Source of the DNA: SIAJ01 sp036266155
Lineage (GTDB): Bacteria > Planctomycetota > Planctomycetia > Gemmatales > Gemmataceae
Length of the DNA stretch: 54,148 nt
NCBI GenBank assembly: GCA_036266155.1
Contig: DATANR010000506.1
Location: 1-54,148, forward strand
Direction: 5' to 3'
Of this stretch, positions 32,919 through 45,012 are shown piece after piece. The notes beneath the pieces are model-generated. The model saw only the letters and a program-made list of their open reading frames with translations, ran no database searches and had not been told where the DNA came from. The position numbers were made by a program, and so were the translations under genes. Positions within the stretch are counted from its first letter, which is position 1. Each line of letters begins with the position of its first letter.

Positions 32919-34316
32919 ATGCGACCCTCTCGACGCGAATTTGTTACGCAGGCCAGCGCCCTCGGCAGCGTGGCCCTGACCTGGCTGCACGCACAAGACG
33001 CTCGCGGCAACGCACCCGTTTCAGGGCTGCACCATCCAGCCAAGGCGAAGCGGGTTGTGCAGATCTTCTGCCCCGGCGGCGTCAGCCATGTCGACACCTT
33101 CGATTACAAACCGGAACTCGCGAAGCTGCACAACCAGCCGATGACGGGCAAAGGCAAGGCGGACACGTTTTTCGGCCAGCCCGGCAACCTGATGAAGTCG
33201 CCCTTCGCATTCAAACAGCACGGCAAGTCGGGCGGTTGGGTCAGCGACCTGTTTCCGAACCTCGCGAGCCGCGTCGACGACCTGACCTTCATCCATTCAA
33301 TGACGGCCAAGAGTTCGAATCACACGCCGGCCGCGTTCCAGATGAATAGCGGTTTCGTGCTGAACGGGTTTCCCTCGGTCGGGTCGTGGGTGAGCTACGG
33401 CCTCGGCTCGCTCAACGAAGACTTGCCGGCCTTTGTCGTGCTTCCCGACCCGCGTGGTCTGCCGGCCGGCGGCGCGATCAACTGGTCCAGCGGTTTTTTG
33501 CCGGCGACGCACCAAGGCGTCGCATTCCGTTCGACCGGTGATCCGATTCCCGATCTGGCGACGCCGGCGACGATTCCGGCGGCCGAGCGCAAGGCTGGCT
33601 CCGAGCTGCTGGCCGCGATGAACCGCGAGTTCGCGGAAGCGACACCCGGCGAGACGTCGCTCGCCGCGCGCGTCCGTTCCTACGAGATGGCCGCGAAGAT
33701 GCAGCTTGATGTGCCGGGCATGGTCAACCTCGAAAACGAAACGGCGGAGACCAAGCGGCTCTATGGCATCGACGACAAAACAACCGAAGGTTTTGGCCGC
33801 AACTGCTTGCTGACCCGCCGGCTTCTCGAAAAGGGCGTGCGCTTCATCCAACTCTGGCACGGCGGCGCATTCGGTTCACCGCGGATCAACTGGGACGCCC
33901 ACGAGGACATCGTCGAGAACCACCGCAAGCAAGCGGCCGTGCTCGACAAGCCATTGACGGGGTTGCTGACCGACCTCTATCGCCGCGGGTTGATGAAGGA
34001 CACGCTATTCGTTTGGACCACGGAGTTTGGCCGCACGCCGTTCACGCAAGGCGTCGGCAAGCCGGGCCGCGATCATCATCAACACGCGTTTACCGTCTTC
34101 CTGGCCGGGGCCGGTCTGAAGCCGGGTTTCGCGTACGGCGAATCCGACGAGATCGGCTACAAGGTGGTCGAGAACGAGGTCACGATTTACGATCTGCACG
34201 CCACAATGTTGCACCTGCTCGGCATCGATCATCAACAATTGACGTACTACCACAACGGCACGCGGCGTCGATTGACTGACGTGCACGGTGAAGTCGTTGA
34301 AGGAATCCTCGCCTGA
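32919..34316 (+). CDS. DUF1501 domain-containing protein (Tat-type leader)
   Basis: A 465-residue DUF1501 protein. The leader begins MRPSRREFVTQASALG (Tat-like RR). The family blocks are VVQIFCPGGVSHVDTFDYKP, VLPDPRGLP, FIQLWHGGAFG, VVWTTEFGRTPF-type and DLHATMLHLLGIDH. The start was set at 32919 because the leader begins there. It heads an operon with a cytochrome-c/DUF1549/DUF1553 gene 9 bp or more downstream, a DUF1080 gene and a second DUF1501 gene. The active role (sulfatase-like, phosphatase-like or neither) is not established. Confidence 0.9.
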   Translation: MRPSRREFVTQASALGSVALTWLHAQDARGNAPVSGLHHPAKAKRVVQIFCPGGVSHVDTFDYKPELAKLHNQPMTGKGKADTFFGQPGNLMKSPFAFKQHGKSGGWVSDLFPNLASRVDDLTFIHSMTAKSSNHTPAAFQMNSGFVLNGFPSVGSWVSYGLGSLNEDLPAFVVLPDPRGLPAGGAINWSSGFLPATHQGVAFRSTGDPIPDLATPATIPAAERKAGSELLAAMNREFAEATPGETSLAARVRSYEMAAKMQLDVPGMVNLENETAETKRLYGIDDKTTEGFGRNCLLTRRLLEKGVRFIQLWHGGAFGSPRINWDAHEDIVENHRKQAAVLDKPLTGLLTDLYRRGLMKDTLFVWTTEFGRTPFTQGVGKPGRDHHQHAFTVFLAGAGLKPGFAYGESDEIGYKVVENEVTIYDLHATMLHLLGIDHQQLTYYHNGTRRRLTDVHGEVVEGILA

Positions 34317-34370
34317 TTCGGTAGAATGTTCTCACCGCCTGCCGCGCTGCATCCGAACCCGCACGGACAC

Positions 34371-37517
<3,147 letters not shown>

Positions 37518-37520
37518 CCG

Positions 37521-38618
37521 ATGCGTTCCCTCTCCGTGCTGACAGTTCTCGCGCTCGCGGGCGCCGCGTGGGCGGCGGACCCGGACAAGGAGGGCTTCGT
37601 CCCGATGTTCAACGGGAAGGACCTCTCCGGCTGGGTGAATGTCAACACGCACCCGAAGACGTTCTTCGTGAAGGAGGACATGATCATCACGACCGGCCGG
37701 CCGACTGGCTACATGCGCACCGACAAGCAATACGAGAACTTCATCGCCGAGTTCGACTGGATGCACATTCCCAATAAGCCCGGCGCGGTCGGCAATAGCG
37801 GCTTCTTCGTCTGGGCCGACCCCATCCCGGCCGTTGGCACCGGGTACACGCGCGGCATCGAGGTGCAGGTGCTCGTGAACCTGACCTACAAGAACGACAA
37901 GGGCCAAATCACGGCCACGAGCCAGGGCGATCTCTTCAGTATCTGGGGCGCCACGTGCGTTCCGGATCGGCCACATCCAAATGGTTCGCAACGGTGCTTG
38001 CCGAAGGAAGACCATTGCAAGGGCGAGAAGGAATGGAATCACTACCGCGTCGTCGCGAAGGATGGCCGAATTGAATTGTCAGTCAACGGCCACGAGGTCT
38101 CCGGCGTCAGCAAGTGCAGCCCGCGGAAGGGCTATTTGGCTTTGGAATCGGAAGGCTCGGAGTGCCGCTTCAAGAATTTGATGATTAAGGAATTGTCGAG
38201 CACCAATCCGAAGCCGGAGGAAGTTGCGAAAGTATCTGAAGGGCATGTTTCACTTTTCAATGGCATCGACCTAGATGGGTGGACGCACTACACGCCGCCG
38301 GGCATCGAGGAGAAGAAGGGCTGGAAGGCCGGGGGCGAAAAGCTCATTGCCGGCGGCACGACGTACCTGTCGACCGAGAAGGAATTCGGAGCTTGCGAAC
38401 TGGTGTTCGATTGGAAATTGCCGGCCAAGGCTGCGGAAGCCTCGTGCGTGGTTGAGGTGTGTGGCAAGATGTACGATGTTAAGCTGTCGGAAAAGACGAA
38501 GCCGGGCGGCTGGCATCGGGAGATGATCAAGGTCGCCAACGGCGGCAAGGCGCCCATCCGGTTCCTGCCGAAGGAAGGGCTGGAGTTGATGAATGTGTTT
38601 ATTCGTGAGTTGAAGTGA
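37521..38618 (+). CDS. DUF1080 protein with a second, degenerate DUF1080 copy
   Basis: A 365-residue secreted protein. A signal peptide (1-18) is followed by a full DUF1080 jelly roll (about 23-215: FVPMFNGKDLSGW, EFDWMHIPN, NSGFFVW, GIEVQVL, WNHYRVVAKDG). A second copy begins at about 232 (HVSLFNGIDLDGWTHY) but lacks the NSG(I/F)F and GxExQ segments and ends near 365. DUF1080 is related to LamG/3-keto-glucoside-hydrolase-like folds. GGAG overlaps the upstream stop and drives the ATG. It lies within the operon between PSD1 and DUF1501. Confidence 0.88.
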   Translation: MRSLSVLTVLALAGAAWAADPDKEGFVPMFNGKDLSGWVNVNTHPKTFFVKEDMIITTGRPTGYMRTDKQYENFIAEFDWMHIPNKPGAVGNSGFFVWADPIPAVGTGYTRGIEVQVLVNLTYKNDKGQITATSQGDLFSIWGATCVPDRPHPNGSQRCLPKEDHCKGEKEWNHYRVVAKDGRIELSVNGHEVSGVSKCSPRKGYLALESEGSECRFKNLMIKELSSTNPKPEEVAKVSEGHVSLFNGIDLDGWTHYTPPGIEEKKGWKAGGEKLIAGGTTYLSTEKEFGACELVFDWKLPAKAAEASCVVEVCGKMYDVKLSEKTKPGGWHREMIKVANGGKAPIRFLPKEGLELMNVFIRELK

Positions 38619-40048
38619 TGAACCCAAACATGTTCAATGTAAACGAAATCCGCGGCGCCCTCACGCGTCGCTGGTTCTTCCGTGATTGCGCGTTGGGCCT
38701 CGGCTCAATGGCGTTGGCCTCTCTGCTGGGCGAGTCGGCAGGTGCCGCTCCGTCGCCGTCCGACCCGATGGCCCCGCGGAAGCCGCACTTCCCCGCTAAG
38801 GCCAAGTCGGTCATCTATCTGTTCATGGCCGGCGCGCCCAGCCATCTCGAGTTGTTCGACAACAAGCCGGAACTCGCCAAGAACGATGGCAAGTTGCCCT
38901 CGCCGGACTTGCTCAAGGGCTATCGGGCCGCGTTCATCAATCCAAGCTCCACGTTCCTGGGGCCAAAGTTCAAGTTCACGAAGCATGGGCAGTGCGGGGC
39001 CGAGATCTCGGAACTCTTGCCGCATCTGGCGACCGTCGCCGACGACATCGCCATCGTCAAGTCGATGGTCACCGATGCGTTCAATCACGCGCCGGCCCAG
39101 ATCTTCATGAACACCGGCTCGCAGCAGTTCGGCCGGCCGAGTTTTGGTTCGTGGGCGACCTACGGGCTCGGCAGCGAGTCGCGCGACTTGCCGGGGTTCG
39201 TCGTCTTTTCGTCTGGCAGCAAGGGTCCGAGCGGCGGGCAGTCGAATTGGGGCTCGGGCTTCTTGCCGACGGTCCACAATGGCGTGCTCTTTCGCTCGGC
39301 GGGCGATCCCGTGCTGTTCCTTTCGAATCCGCCGGGAATCGATGGGAAAACGCAGAGGGATTCGCTTGACGCGATTAAGGCGCTCAACGAAAAGCGGCTC
39401 GGCGTCACCGGCGACCCGGAGATCGCGACGCGCATCAGTTCGTTTGAAATGGCGTACCGGATGCAGTCGAGCGCTCCGGAGTTGATGGACCTTTCCAAGG
39501 AATCGAAAAAGACGCTCGACATGTACGGCGCCGAGCCGGGCAAGCCATCATTCGCCAACAATTGCGTACTGGCCCGTCGATTGGTCGAGCGCGGCGTGCG
39601 CTTCGTTCAACTATTCCACGAGGCGTGGGATCATCACGGCGGTCTTGTAAACGGGCTCAAGACGGAGTGCAAGAAGACTGATCAGGCGGCCGCGGCGCTC
39701 ATTAACGATTTGAAACAGCGCGGCCTCTTGGACGACACGCTGGTGATTTGGGGCGGCGAATTCGGCCGCACGCCGATGGTGCAAGGCGGCAACGATGGCC
39801 GCGATCATCATCCGAATTGCTTCTCGATGTGGATGGCCGGCGGCGGCATCAAGCCGGGCATCACGCTCGGTCAATCCGATGAATTCGGCTTCAACGCGAC
39901 CGAGGATAAAGTCCACGTCCATGATCTGCATGCGACGCTGTTGCACCTACTTGGCTTCGATCACACGAAGCTCACGTTCCGCTTCCAGGGGCGAGATTAC
40001 CGCTTGACCGACGTGCATGGCGACGTCGTGAAAAAGCTGCTGGCGTAG
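38618..40048 (+). CDS. DUF1501 domain-containing protein
   Basis: A 476-residue DUF1501 protein. It begins with LTRRWFFRDCALGLGSMALASLLG (Tat-like, with a Cys), then SVIYLFMAGAPSHLELFDNKP, FVVFSSG, QLFHEAWDHHG, VIWGGEFGRTPM and DLHATLLHLLGFDH. The ATG at 38618 overlaps the TGA of the DUF1080 gene (TGATG), so translation is coupled. Last gene of the plus-strand operon; a terminator-like hairpin follows at 40067. Confidence 0.9.
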   Translation: MNPNMFNVNEIRGALTRRWFFRDCALGLGSMALASLLGESAGAAPSPSDPMAPRKPHFPAKAKSVIYLFMAGAPSHLELFDNKPELAKNDGKLPSPDLLKGYRAAFINPSSTFLGPKFKFTKHGQCGAEISELLPHLATVADDIAIVKSMVTDAFNHAPAQIFMNTGSQQFGRPSFGSWATYGLGSESRDLPGFVVFSSGSKGPSGGQSNWGSGFLPTVHNGVLFRSAGDPVLFLSNPPGIDGKTQRDSLDAIKALNEKRLGVTGDPEIATRISSFEMAYRMQSSAPELMDLSKESKKTLDMYGAEPGKPSFANNCVLARRLVERGVRFVQLFHEAWDHHGGLVNGLKTECKKTDQAAAALINDLKQRGLLDDTLVIWGGEFGRTPMVQGGNDGRDHHPNCFSMWMAGGGIKPGITLGQSDEFGFNATEDKVHVHDLHATLLHLLGFDHTKLTFRFQGRDYRLTDVHGDVVKKLLA

Positions 40049-40066
40049 ACATGGATTGCAAATGAG

Positions 40067-40101
40067 CGGAGCCGGAGAAGGTTGCCCGCTCTCCGGCTCC
40101 G
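40067..40101 (+). terminator. Hairpin terminator of the plus-strand DUF1501 operon
   Basis: Perfect 12-bp stem, CGGAGCCGGAGA (40067-40078) with TCTCCGGCTCCG (40090-40101), an 11-nt loop, then TTCTTT. It lies 18 bp after the DUF1501 stop codon. It may also serve as the end of the convergent gene at 40123. Confidence 0.75.
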
Positions 40102-40122
40102 TTCTTTGATGGCAATGACGCG

Positions 40123-40524
40123 TTACCGCCACCGCCAACCGCCCCAACCGCCTCGGTAGTACGAGACGCCGACCGACGGCCCATAATACACGGGCGTGCT
40201 GTAATAGACCGGCGTCGAATAGGACGGGTAATAGCCGGCCGGCGTCACATACGTGGCGTCGGTGTAGACAGGCGTGCTATAATATGCGGGAGCCGCGTAG
40301 CTGTAGCCATAGGCCGGATAGCCGTAGCTATACCCGCCCCAGCCGCTCCCATAACCCACCGAAACGAACCCATTGTTGCCAACGCGCGTGCCGTAAGACA
40401 CGCCGTAGTAAGGCCCGCCATATCCGTAGCCGGCGCTCACGCCGTACCAAGGTCGCGCCGACGCCGTTTCGGTCGCGCCAAGCAAGAGCGCGACGGCGGC
40501 GATACCAAGCATGAAACGTTTCAC
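40123..40524 (-). CDS. Gly/Tyr-rich secreted protein
   Basis: A 133-residue protein with a signal peptide (about 1-23, LGATETASA) and then almost entirely Gly, Tyr, Ser, Pro and Val, with many YY, YGY, and repeated TPVYY/STPVYY units and a WGGWRWR end. Such proteins may form elastic or adhesive surface material; this is an inference. It starts with GTG at 40524, 7 nt after GGAGG. It is the sole gene between two DUF1501 operons. Confidence 0.8.
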   Translation of the reverse strand: MKRFMLGIAAVALLLGATETASARPWYGVSAGYGYGGPYYGVSYGTRVGNNGFVSVGYGSGWGGYSYGYPAYGYSYAAPAYYSTPVYTDATYVTPAGYYPSYSTPVYYSTPVYYGPSVGVSYYRGGWGGWRWR

Positions 40525-40591
40525 GATGCACCTCCAGATGTTTCGGGCGGAGATCTGCCCGCGGGCCCGACATGGGATGAGCGCCCGGAGA

Positions 40592-40620
40592 CACTAAACG
40601 AACGAAGGAAAGGGGTGCAA
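40592..40620 (-). promoter_or_regulatory. Possible sigma-70-type promoter for the Gly/Tyr-rich gene
   Basis: Minus strand TTGCAC (40620-40615), a 17-bp spacer, and TTAGTG (40597-40592), leaving a leader of about 65 nt. The -10 element is weak. Confidence 0.3.
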
Positions 40621-40659
40621 GTTGCGCGCCAATGAGACTGAACGGTTGGACATATGCTA

Positions 40660-42078
40660 TCAGGCAAGCGCTTCGCGGATGACGTGGCCATGAACATCAG
40701 TCAGCCGGCGATTGGTGCCGTTGTGCTTGAACGTCAGCTTCTCGTGGTCGATCCCCAATAGGTGAAGCACGGTCGCGTGCAGGTCGTGGACGTCGTTGCC
40801 CTTGGTCGCTTTCCACGACCACTCATCGCTTTCGCCGTGCGCGACGCCGCCCTTGATGCCGGCGCCGGCCATCCACTGCACCGACGTCTGCCCATTATGA
40901 TCGCGGCCGTCGGCGCCCTGGCTGAACGGGTGCCGGCCGAATTCCGTGTTCCACAGGACGAGCGTGTCATCCATCATGCCACGCTGTTTCAGGTCGGCGA
41001 GCAGGGCGGCGATCGGCCGGTCCGTTGACGCGGCGATGGCCGGCAGTTCGGTCTTGATGTTGCTGTGGTTATCCCAGTTCTTCGACGGCCCGCCGGCGCC
41101 GCTCCAGATTTGCACGAAGCGCACCCCACGCTCCGTCAAGCGACGGGCGGTCAGGCATTGGCGGGCGAACGTGGCCGTCACCGGATCGTCGAGCCCATAG
41201 AGGTTGCGCACGCCGGCGGCTTCACAAGAAAGGTCGAGAGCCTCCGGAGCGGCAAGCTGCATGCGCGCGGCCAACTCATAGGCGGAGATGCGGGCGTCGA
41301 GCCGGTTGTCGCCGGGATGCCGATCGGCATGTTCGCGGTTCATCGCGCGCAAAACGTCACGCCCATCGGCTTCGCTGGCCGGCGTGATGTATTTCGCCGA
41401 TTCGGGCGGCCGCAAATCGGCGATCGGCGTCGGCGAGGTCGGCCGGATGATCGTCCCCTGGTGCAGCACCGGCAGAAACCCGGCTGAGAAATTGCCCTGG
41501 GCGTTGTACGGGAGTCCGCGTGGGTCCGGCAGAACGACAAACGTCGGCAGGTTGTCGGTCAAGCGACCAAGTCCATACGAGAGCCACGCGCCCATGCATG
41601 GGAAACCCGGCAAGACGAAGCCCGTGTTCATCAGATAGCTGGCCGGCCCGTGGACATTGGTCTTTGACCGCACCGCCATCAGAAACGCGATGTCGTCGAC
41701 GTGCCGGGCGATGTTCGGAAACACGGACGAGACCCACCGCCCGCAGCCGCCGTGTTGCTTGAATTCGAACGGCGGCTTCATCACGTTGCCGGGGACCGAT
41801 GTCACTGCCTCGACTTTCGTTCCGTCGCCTGGATCGAACTTCTGTCCATGTCGCTTGAACAACTCCGGCTTATAGTCGAACAAGTCCATCTGGCTGGCGC
41901 CGCCGTTCATGAAGAGCTGAATGACGCGCCGGACTTTGGCGGGATGGTGGAGACCGCCGTTGAACTCGGGGCGCGGGCCATCGGCCGCGGCGTCGGTCGC
42001 CAGCAAATGCACGAGCGCGAGCCCGCCGAACCCGCCGCCGAGTTGATGCAGTGCCTGTCGTCGCGTCAGCATGTTCAT
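40660..42078 (-). CDS. DUF1501 domain-containing protein
   Basis: A 472-residue DUF1501 protein with MLTRRQALHQLGGGFGGLALVHLLA as its Tat-like leader, then VIQLFMNGGASQMDLFDYKP, VVLPDPRGLPYN, FVQIWSGAGG, LVLWNTEFGRHPF, and DLHATVLHLLGIDH. It begins 3 bp after the PSD1 gene stop, so it is the third gene of the minus-strand operon. No terminator was seen in 40525-40659. Confidence 0.9.
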   Translation of the reverse strand: MNMLTRRQALHQLGGGFGGLALVHLLATDAAADGPRPEFNGGLHHPAKVRRVIQLFMNGGASQMDLFDYKPELFKRHGQKFDPGDGTKVEAVTSVPGNVMKPPFEFKQHGGCGRWVSSVFPNIARHVDDIAFLMAVRSKTNVHGPASYLMNTGFVLPGFPCMGAWLSYGLGRLTDNLPTFVVLPDPRGLPYNAQGNFSAGFLPVLHQGTIIRPTSPTPIADLRPPESAKYITPASEADGRDVLRAMNREHADRHPGDNRLDARISAYELAARMQLAAPEALDLSCEAAGVRNLYGLDDPVTATFARQCLTARRLTERGVRFVQIWSGAGGPSKNWDNHSNIKTELPAIAASTDRPIAALLADLKQRGMMDDTLVLWNTEFGRHPFSQGADGRDHNGQTSVQWMAGAGIKGGVAHGESDEWSWKATKGNDVHDLHATVLHLLGIDHEKLTFKHNGTNRRLTDVHGHVIREALA

Positions 42079-42081
42079 CGG

Positions 42082-45012
42082 TCAATCCACGAACAAAAAC
42101 TCGTTGCAGTTGAACAGCAGCCGGCACGCGCTCGGCAAACCATAGCGAGTCGCGAAGTCGGCCAGGCGCTTCGCCTCGGCATCGGATGGTGTACGGCCAA
42201 GCGCACGTTCATAAGCGCGACTGATCTGCGCGTTTCGATCCTTCGATTCGCGTTCGAGTCGAGCGGCGAAGTGTTCGGCATACCGCACGGTAAAGCGGTC
42301 GTTCAGCAGTGCGAGAGCTTGGAGCGCCGTTACCGAACCCGCCCGGACGGGCGTGAATTGCGAGGCGTCGGGGCAATCAAGCGCTTCGTAGAACGGGTCC
42401 GGAAGCGTGCGAAAGATGAAGCGATAGACGCTGCGTCGCCGAGCGCCCGGCGAATCGAGATCAAACTTCTGATAGTCGACCACGGGCGTAACGTGCACGC
42501 CTGGCGACAAGGTGAAGTGTCGCGCCGACGGACCGCCCATCGTCGTGTCGATCGTTCCGCTGACACTCAACACCGCATCGCGAACCGACTCGGCATCGAG
42601 CCGTTCTCGATTCATTCGCCACAGGTATCCGTTGTCCGTATCGAGTCGTGATTGCTCGGGCTGATCGGCCGACACTTGCTGGTAGGTCCGACTCGTGACG
42701 ATCAGCCGGTGCAAATCCTTGAGCGAGCCGCCGCGATCGCGGAACCAGACGGCCAGCCAATCGAGCAATTCTGGATGTGTCGGCGCCGCACCCATGCGGC
42801 CAAAATCGTTCGGCGTGTTCACGATGCCGCGGCCGAAGTGATAGTGCCAGACGCGGTTGACAATCGACCGCCATACGAGGCCATTGTCGGGACCGGTGAG
42901 CCATAATGCCAATGCGGCGCGGCGTTGGGCTTCGCTCGCGGCGTCCTTAATCGTCGGAGATGGCCCCTTAACCATCGTCAGTGCTGCGGGCGTCGCCGCC
43001 TCACCGGGCTTGGAGACTTCGCCGCGCTTGAGCATGAACACCGGCCGCGGACCCTTGGGCGGCTTAAAGCTGCCGAGCGTGTCGAAGTCGCTCGCGGCGG
43101 CATAGACCATCTCCGGCTTCGGCAGCGCTGCGATCTCGGCATCGAGTCGCGTCAGCATTACGTGCTTCGTCAATTCTTTGTTCTGCTCAGGCGTCCGCTT
43201 GTCGGCGGCGACGTTCAAGATCGCGGTAACTGTTTGCGGGAGCGGGCTCGCGTTGAGCATCGGATTCGCATCGCCAGTGGCACTGAGTCGGGCCCGGCCG
43301 ATCAAGTGCCCGCCGCCGTGAAGCTGATCGAGTTCGATCGTCACGCGAGTGCCCGTGGGGAGCGTCTCCTTCAGCACGAAAACGGCTTCATGGGCCTTGC
43401 CGACTTCCGGGTAAATTCCCCACGCGGTTGCCGGGTTGCCGTCGATGGCCCGCGTGATGTCCCATCCGGCTTGATTGAAATCGGCGAAGGCCGACACGAT
43501 CGAGATCGGTTTACCGGTCCCATCGCCGATGCGCACGCGGACTTCTGAAAGATGCAAGTTGCCGTTGTCCTGCCGGCCCGGCCCATGATGCGGCAGCGAG
43601 GGATCGGTCAGCACTTCGAGCCGAATCGCGGTGATTGCGCTAACGGTCGTCGCGACGAATGTGTAAGTGTCTTTCTCGGGACGCGTGCCGGTGAAGAAGA
43701 ACGATCCGTCTCCGCGAGGCTCGACCGTCGATTCGCGGGCGGTTGCGGAAGCAGCAAGCGTCTTCCAACGCATCAGTCGCGCACCCTTTTCCCAATTCGT
43801 GACGATCGTTTGTTGAGCCACGATGTCAAAGCGTCCAGCGACGATGTCTGCTCGTCGTTGCTGCAACTCCCGGCGCAAACGCGCGACCCTTGCATCGGGA
43901 TCGTAAGCCCGATTTGCTCGTTCGACTCCCGCGAATACCGCCTGAAGTCCGTAATACTCCTTCTGCGAAATCGGGTCGAACTTATGATCGTGACAGCGGG
44001 CACAGTGCACCGACGTGCTGGCGATGGCCGAGAACACGGTCGTGATCATGTCGTCGCGGTCGATGTACTGGGCCTGAAGCTTGTCGACCGTGTCATCGCG
44101 GATGTCCTTCTGCGAACTCTCGTCCCACGGGCCGGCCGCGAGAAATCCGAGGGCAGCGACTGCCGCCGAGTCTTCCGGGAACAACGCATCGCCGGCTATC
44201 TGATCCTGCACAAACCGCGCATACAGCTTGTCTGCGTTCAACGCACGAATCAAGTAGTCGCGGTACGGCCACGCATTCTCGCGGACCGCGTCCTGGTCGT
44301 GGCCGTGCGTCTCCGCGAAGTGGGCGATGTCCATCCAGTGCCGAGCCCAGCGTTCGCCGTAATGTGGCGAGGCGAGCAAGCGCTCGACGAGGCGCTCATA
44401 AGCATTTGGGGCCGGATCAGCGACAAATGCGTTGATCTCTTGGGGCGTGGGCGGCAATCCGTGGAGGTTGAATGTCAGTCGGCGGATCAACGTGCGCCGG
44501 TCGGCGATGGGCGATGGCGTCAGGCCCTTTTCCTTCGACTTGGCGAGAATGAACGCATCAATCGGATTGGCAACGGCGGCACTGCCCGATAACGGGATCG
44601 GAGACGCAATGAGCGGTCGCAACGACCAGTGATCGCCGTCCGTCGTCGGCCACGTGGCGCCTTGATCGATCCAGGCACGGAGCAGTCCAACCTGTTGGCG
44701 GGAGAGCGGCGCTCCGTCCGGCGGCATCCGCGCGTCCGGATCGGCGCCGGCAACGAGCACAATCAATCGACTCGCGTCGCTATGCCCCGGCTTGAGGATT
44801 TTCGCGAGCAGTGCATCGGGCCGTTGATCGAGACGCAGACCGGCCTTCTGTTTCTTCTCACCGTGACAGGAATAGCAGTGCTTCGAGAGGATTGGCTGGA
44901 CATCGCGAATGAAGTCGACAGGGCGATTCATCGCCGGTGGCAGCGGTTCCGCGCCATCGACGCTCGCCGTCGCCAAGAGGGCCGCAAGGATTTGGAGAGT
45001 ACCTCGCCTCAC
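42082..45012 (-). CDS. Secreted Planctomycete cytochrome C / DUF1549 / DUF1553 protein (PSD1 type)
   Basis: About 976 residues. A signal peptide (VRRGTLQILAALLATASVDGA) is followed by a heme motif C46xxCH in a cytochrome-c-like domain, DUF1549 (with RWARHWMDIAHFAETHGHD and CARCHDHKFDPISQKEYYG), a central beta-rich region, and DUF1553 (SIVNRVWHYHFGRGIV). The GTG at 45012 overlaps the TGA of the preceding DUF1501 gene (GTGA); a further in-frame GTG is 27 nt upstream. I prefer 45012 because it starts the signal peptide. Confidence 0.88.
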   Translation of the reverse strand: MRRGTLQILAALLATASVDGAEPLPPAMNRPVDFIRDVQPILSKHCYSCHGEKKQKAGLRLDQRPDALLAKILKPGHSDASRLIVLVAGADPDARMPPDGAPLSRQQVGLLRAWIDQGATWPTTDGDHWSLRPLIASPIPLSGSAAVANPIDAFILAKSKEKGLTPSPIADRRTLIRRLTFNLHGLPPTPQEINAFVADPAPNAYERLVERLLASPHYGERWARHWMDIAHFAETHGHDQDAVRENAWPYRDYLIRALNADKLYARFVQDQIAGDALFPEDSAAVAALGFLAAGPWDESSQKDIRDDTVDKLQAQYIDRDDMITTVFSAIASTSVHCARCHDHKFDPISQKEYYGLQAVFAGVERANRAYDPDARVARLRRELQQRRADIVAGRFDIVAQQTIVTNWEKGARLMRWKTLAASATARESTVEPRGDGSFFFTGTRPEKDTYTFVATTVSAITAIRLEVLTDPSLPHHGPGRQDNGNLHLSEVRVRIGDGTGKPISIVSAFADFNQAGWDITRAIDGNPATAWGIYPEVGKAHEAVFVLKETLPTGTRVTIELDQLHGGGHLIGRARLSATGDANPMLNASPLPQTVTAILNVAADKRTPEQNKELTKHVMLTRLDAEIAALPKPEMVYAAASDFDTLGSFKPPKGPRPVFMLKRGEVSKPGEAATPAALTMVKGPSPTIKDAASEAQRRAALALWLTGPDNGLVWRSIVNRVWHYHFGRGIVNTPNDFGRMGAAPTHPELLDWLAVWFRDRGGSLKDLHRLIVTSRTYQQVSADQPEQSRLDTDNGYLWRMNRERLDAESVRDAVLSVSGTIDTTMGGPSARHFTLSPGVHVTPVVDYQKFDLDSPGARRRSVYRFIFRTLPDPFYEALDCPDASQFTPVRAGSVTALQALALLNDRFTVRYAEHFAARLERESKDRNAQISRAYERALGRTPSDAEAKRLADFATRYGLPSACRLLFNCNEFLFVD

